Source: Saprospiraceae bacterium (GTDB lineage: Bacteria > Bacteroidota > Bacteroidia > Chitinophagales > Saprospiraceae). Taken from it: a stretch of 5,922 bases of DNA. Positions 5,895 to 5,922 of this stretch are shown here, one piece after another. The translations under genes were made by a program, and so were the position numbers. The stretch covers positions 1-5,922 of the forward strand of contig WGBN01000414.1 in assembly GCA_015494245.1 (NCBI GenBank), read 5' to 3'. The notes under the pieces are model-generated. The model was not told the origin of the DNA. It worked only from the letters and a program-made list of their open reading frames with translations, and searched no databases. How positions within the stretch are numbered: the first letter of the stretch is position 1; each line of letters opens with the position of its first letter.

Positions 5895-5922
5895 AGCCCG
5901 CGTGATAGGGAAGCCTCTCCAT

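Larger units (their letters stand above)
5352..5922. other. 571-bp non-coding region upstream of the regulator gene
   Basis: No reading frame here looks like a gene. The part next to the regulator (5352-5600) holds its leader, promoter and operator-like repeats. The middle (5632-5667) holds an orphan plus-strand terminator. The outer part (5669-5922) is a block of short tandem repeats and hairpins. A small palindrome CTATG-CACT-CATAG (5550-5563) and TTTGCAAA (5590-5597) are also present, without assigned roles. Confidence 0.75.

Noticed and set aside
5801..5922. CRISPR array
   Set aside because: The repeats are only 7 bp with 13-15 bp self-complementary intervals, unlike CRISPR repeats of 23 bp or more with non-palindromic spacers, and no cas gene is present.

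Overview
The window looks like chromosomal DNA of a member of the Bacteroidota, most likely a Saprospiria-type genome. The class is an inference. The phylum is well supported by three things: a secreted protein ending in a type IX secretion (T9SS) type A sorting domain, promoters of the TTG-N20-TAnnTTTG kind, and genes without a recognisable Shine-Dalgarno sequence. There are three full protein genes, no RNA gene, no insertion sequence and no CRISPR array.

Layout. Positions 1-92 are the upstream region of a plus-strand gene at 93-1619 for a proton-coupled peptide transporter of the POT/PTR2 family. It converges on a minus-strand gene at 1699-3486 for a secreted multidomain T9SS cargo protein. 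A strong hairpin with A/T tracts on both sides (1624-1657) lies between the two stops and can end both transcripts. Upstream of the secreted-protein gene, on the same strand, a minus-strand gene at 3627-5351 encodes a membrane-tethered regulator: signal peptide, periplasmic TPR repeats, coiled coil, one membrane helix and a cytoplasmic LuxR-type helix-turn-helix. The 140-bp gap between these two genes holds a weak terminator-like hairpin and a perfect TAnnTTTG box, so they may be transcribed separately or with partial read-through.

Positions 5352-5922 (571 bp) hold no credible gene but are rich in structure. Nearest the regulator gene is its own promoter, whose -7 box lies inside an 11-bp inverted repeat. 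A third copy of the same GGGTAG half-site follows, then a leader of about 120 nt with several hairpins and a 14-bp palindrome two bases before the GTG start. Next comes a strong plus-strand terminator with no visible gene in front of it. The last 250 bp hold a 9-bp tandem repeat and a run of short hairpins whose stems differ in sequence but stay self-complementary, separated by an invariant CACATTA linker.

How the genes may work together: the regulator probably senses an envelope or periplasmic signal through its TPR domain, and its promoter looks operator-controlled. The adjacent secreted protein is a plausible but unproven target. Nothing links the peptide transporter to them apart from proximity. 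I see no clear new multi-gene system. The most unusual signals are the hairpin array and the regulator's promoter/leader region.
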